Origin: Amorphochlora amoebiformis
Lineage: Eukaryota > Cercozoa > Chlorarachniophyceae
Assembly: GCA_054601695.1 (NCBI GenBank)
Contig: BAAHQB010000017.1
Location: 1,178,001 to 1,242,000, forward strand
DNA length: 64,000 nt
Reading direction: 5' to 3'
A program made the translations under genes and the position numbers. Under the pieces are notes generated by a model. It had not been told where the DNA came from, did not search any database, and worked only from the letters and a program-made list of their open reading frames with translations. Positions 1 through 64,000 of this stretch are shown here, one piece after another (position 1 is the stretch's first letter; every line of letters starts with the position of its first letter).

Positions 1-7
1 TACATCA

Positions 8-45
<38 letters not shown>

Positions 46-143
46 TGGGTATTTCCAAGATATATAAATGTTTTATATGTAGAGATCGGAGGGCAATCTA
101 AAGATAGTATCATCGGATTTTAACCCCACCATATCCCCCAGTA

Positions 144-199
<56 letters not shown>

Positions 200-239
200 A
201 CATAATTTGTATTTCTCCGTGCATTTATACATAGTTTGA

Positions 240-299
<60 letters not shown>

Positions 300-308
300 T
301 ATATATAC

Positions 309-351
<43 letters not shown>

Positions 352-433
352 TGTACATACCTATATACACAATATAATACAGATATACACACAACACCTA
401 CATGCATACCAGCATACACATATGTGTAGACCC

Positions 434-597
434 GTGCAATAATCCATTCATATCATGACATATTAGAAATAAAACAACCAAAGCTAATGCTCCCATACAC
501 CGATTCATATCATGACATGCTAGAAATAAAACAACCAAAGCTAATGCTCCCATACACCGATTCATATCATGACATGCTAGAAATAAGACAACCAAAG
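434..597 (+). repeat. 57-bp tandem repeat carrying copies of the 3' splice site of exon 598
   Basis: Nearly three units. Each contains ccaaag followed by CTAATGCTCCCATACACCGA, matching the acceptor and first 20 nt of exon 598-636 (CTGATGCTTCCCTACACCGA). The copies diverge from the exon right after that point. Confidence 0.7.
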
Positions 598-7017
<6,420 letters not shown>

Positions 7018-7338
7018 ATTATTGCAATCGTTACTGTGGGGGGAGTTAACTATTAGCTAACTTAGCGCACTGATCATGATCATCGTTATCTTCTAAAAAA
7101 CACTAGATTTGATGCATTCGAGTTTTTTTTAGCTTTTTACCCTAGATATACCTAAAAATAGTAATTATATTCTAGTCGCTAGAGTCAGGATAGCAGCAGT
7201 GGGGTACGTAGCTCTGTAATTTCTAGAATTTATATATCATTAGATCATGCATACGGTAGATACACTAGAGATATCAACGTAAGGTATCATACATAATACT
7301 AAGACCAGAACACCAGACAGTCACTAGAGTCTCTCTAG
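7018..7338. other. Convergent intergenic spacer, CTAG-rich
   Basis: This lies between the stop of gene 1 (7017) and that of gene 2 (7339). It is free of TA arrays and rich in CTAG tetramers (ctagatt, tctagtcgctagag, actagag). An imperfect inverted repeat, agacagtcactagag with ctctagtcactgtct, spans about 7315-7347 and overlaps the end of gene 2. It may contain both 3' processing signals; no AATAAA is seen. Confidence 0.5.
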
Positions 7339-23552
<16,214 letters not shown>

Positions 23553-23825
23553 CGTTGAAAACTTCGGCTTTGGCTTCCTCTGGAGCGCACATCACATTTT
23601 TACCAGAATAAATACTTGTTCAGAACGCTCAAAGGGGCGCAGGAAGAAGAAGAAATAAACAGACAATCTTTGACGTTTAAACAAAGACCTTCATCTTCCA
23701 TTGATACAAGCTTGTGATTAAATTAATAATAGCTAAGATTGTTTTCGGAACCTCAATCGAAGGTTGTTTCGAGACTTTTTGCCTAGACCTGGTTTTCCGC
23801 TTTCGAACCTGTTATTGGGATTGTT

Positions 23826-30088
<6,263 letters not shown>

Positions 30089-30129
30089 CTAAAAAGTCGC
30101 GAATGCGAAATACATGTCCGATCAGACGG

Positions 30130-30584
30130 GTGTATGTAGATATATTTAATTAATTATCGTGATACTATTACAATTAATACTCATAGTAGTTCGTACCGGT
30201 GCGGTCTCTAGTCTTAGATCTGAAATAGTCTATATGGGTCCGTACTGTAGCAGCTTGAGTAAACTATCGTTCGCGCGTATGGTATTTTCCTAAATCTACG
30301 GCACTATAAAATTTTATCTATGCACTAGATGTTACACTAGTACATGTACTAGATGTACGGTAGATATATATATATATACTAAGATACTAGTACTAGTAAT
30401 ATATACTAGTAAATATAAAAAAAAAAATATATATATATATCATAGATTCATAGTATGATCGATACGTAATTAAATTAAACAATTTCTAGATTAAATATAC
30501 TAGTATCTAGAGTATACATCTACTAGATCTAGTACATGTATATCTAGTATATATATATATATATATATATATCTAGATATATAC

Positions 30585-30643
<59 letters not shown>

Positions 30644-30819
30644 CTAGATATATAATAGTATGAAACGTATCAATTTAACAATTTCTAGAAGGTTCTTGAG
30701 TAGATCTTGTGGATCTATAGCTGATACTTTGTATACAATATTCACTTGCAATTTTACAGACTTTTCGATACAGCTGGCTAGAGTAACTCCCAACACAAAG
30801 GCCTAAAGATACTTGATGA
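30130..30819. other. AT-rich, CTAG/ACTAGT-rich spacer
   Basis: About 650 bp with dense ctag and actagt tetramers and hexamers (30300-30680) plus short TA arrays. No exon was found. It probably separates gene 4 from gene 3, although gene 3 must have an upstream exon somewhere. Confidence 0.5.
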
Positions 30820-37477
<6,658 letters not shown>

Positions 37478-37714
37478 CTAATTTTAGGGATGTTCGACCA
37501 CCTTCCCAATTTGCTCTGCATGGTCTGATTAAGGTATTTTCAGAAACCTTTAATAATGCATTTTAGGCAAAATCCCAAACAGGGAAAGTGGAACCCCTTC
37601 TTCCGTAATCTAAGCCTAATAACAACGAAGTTAGATCACCAATATTTCTATAAGAAGAACATTTCTGCGCTAATCTACGATAAGATTTGGTCAATTTAGA
37701 TCTGAAATTTCTGT
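37478..37714. promoter_or_regulatory. Divergent spacer between genes 4 and 5
   Basis: About 237 bp separate the proposed start codons of gene 4 (minus, 37477) and gene 5 (plus, 37715). The stretch lacks microsatellites, unlike almost all other non-coding DNA here, and should hold both promoters. No TATA box or other core element is convincing. The role is inferred from position only. Confidence 0.35.
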
Positions 37715-63983
<26,269 letters not shown>

Positions 63984-64000
63984 GTATGCGCATATGGATG

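Overview
The window is nuclear DNA of an intron-dense eukaryote, probably a protist; I cannot name the species. Exons are tiny (about 18-230 nt, most 35-80) and have GT-AG borders. They sit in introns made largely of (TA)n, (CT)n/(GA)n, minisatellites and CCCTAA/TTAGGG-type repeats. Almost every long open frame in the window is translated microsatellite. Real genes had to be found as short exons whose splice sites, reading phases and encoded motifs agree from one exon to the next.

Layout. Gene 1 (+, from the left edge to 7017) encodes the end of a coiled-coil protein with a C-terminal membrane segment. Gene 2 (-, 23552 to 7339) encodes a complete cytosolic SAM-domain protein kinase with a tyrosine-kinase-type catalytic loop. 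Its 25 exons splice in phase into about 524 residues. Genes 1 and 2 converge across about 320 bp. Gene 3 (-, about 30088 to 23826) encodes a large unrecognised, mostly helical protein. Gene 4 (-, 37477 to about 30820) is a tentative model with a hydrophobic N-terminus and a CxxC..CxxC exon. Gene 5 (+, 37715 to beyond the right edge) has at least 63 phase-consistent coding exons from 39668 onward, about 1,100 residues, almost all coiled coil. Genes 4 and 5 diverge from a 237-bp spacer.

The most unusual signal is a recurring architecture. At about a dozen exons in all gene models except gene 3, the exon edge with its splice site and 4-45 nt of coding sequence has been copied, often as a tandem array, into the adjoining intron. 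The copies are interleaved with TA repeats and range from near-identical to decayed. CCCTAA repeats also occur in sense orientation just before several 3' splice sites, and a 600-bp telomere-like array interrupts the kinase gene just before the HRD exon. Two copies of a tRNA-like SINE family and an 80-90 bp inverted repeat are also present.
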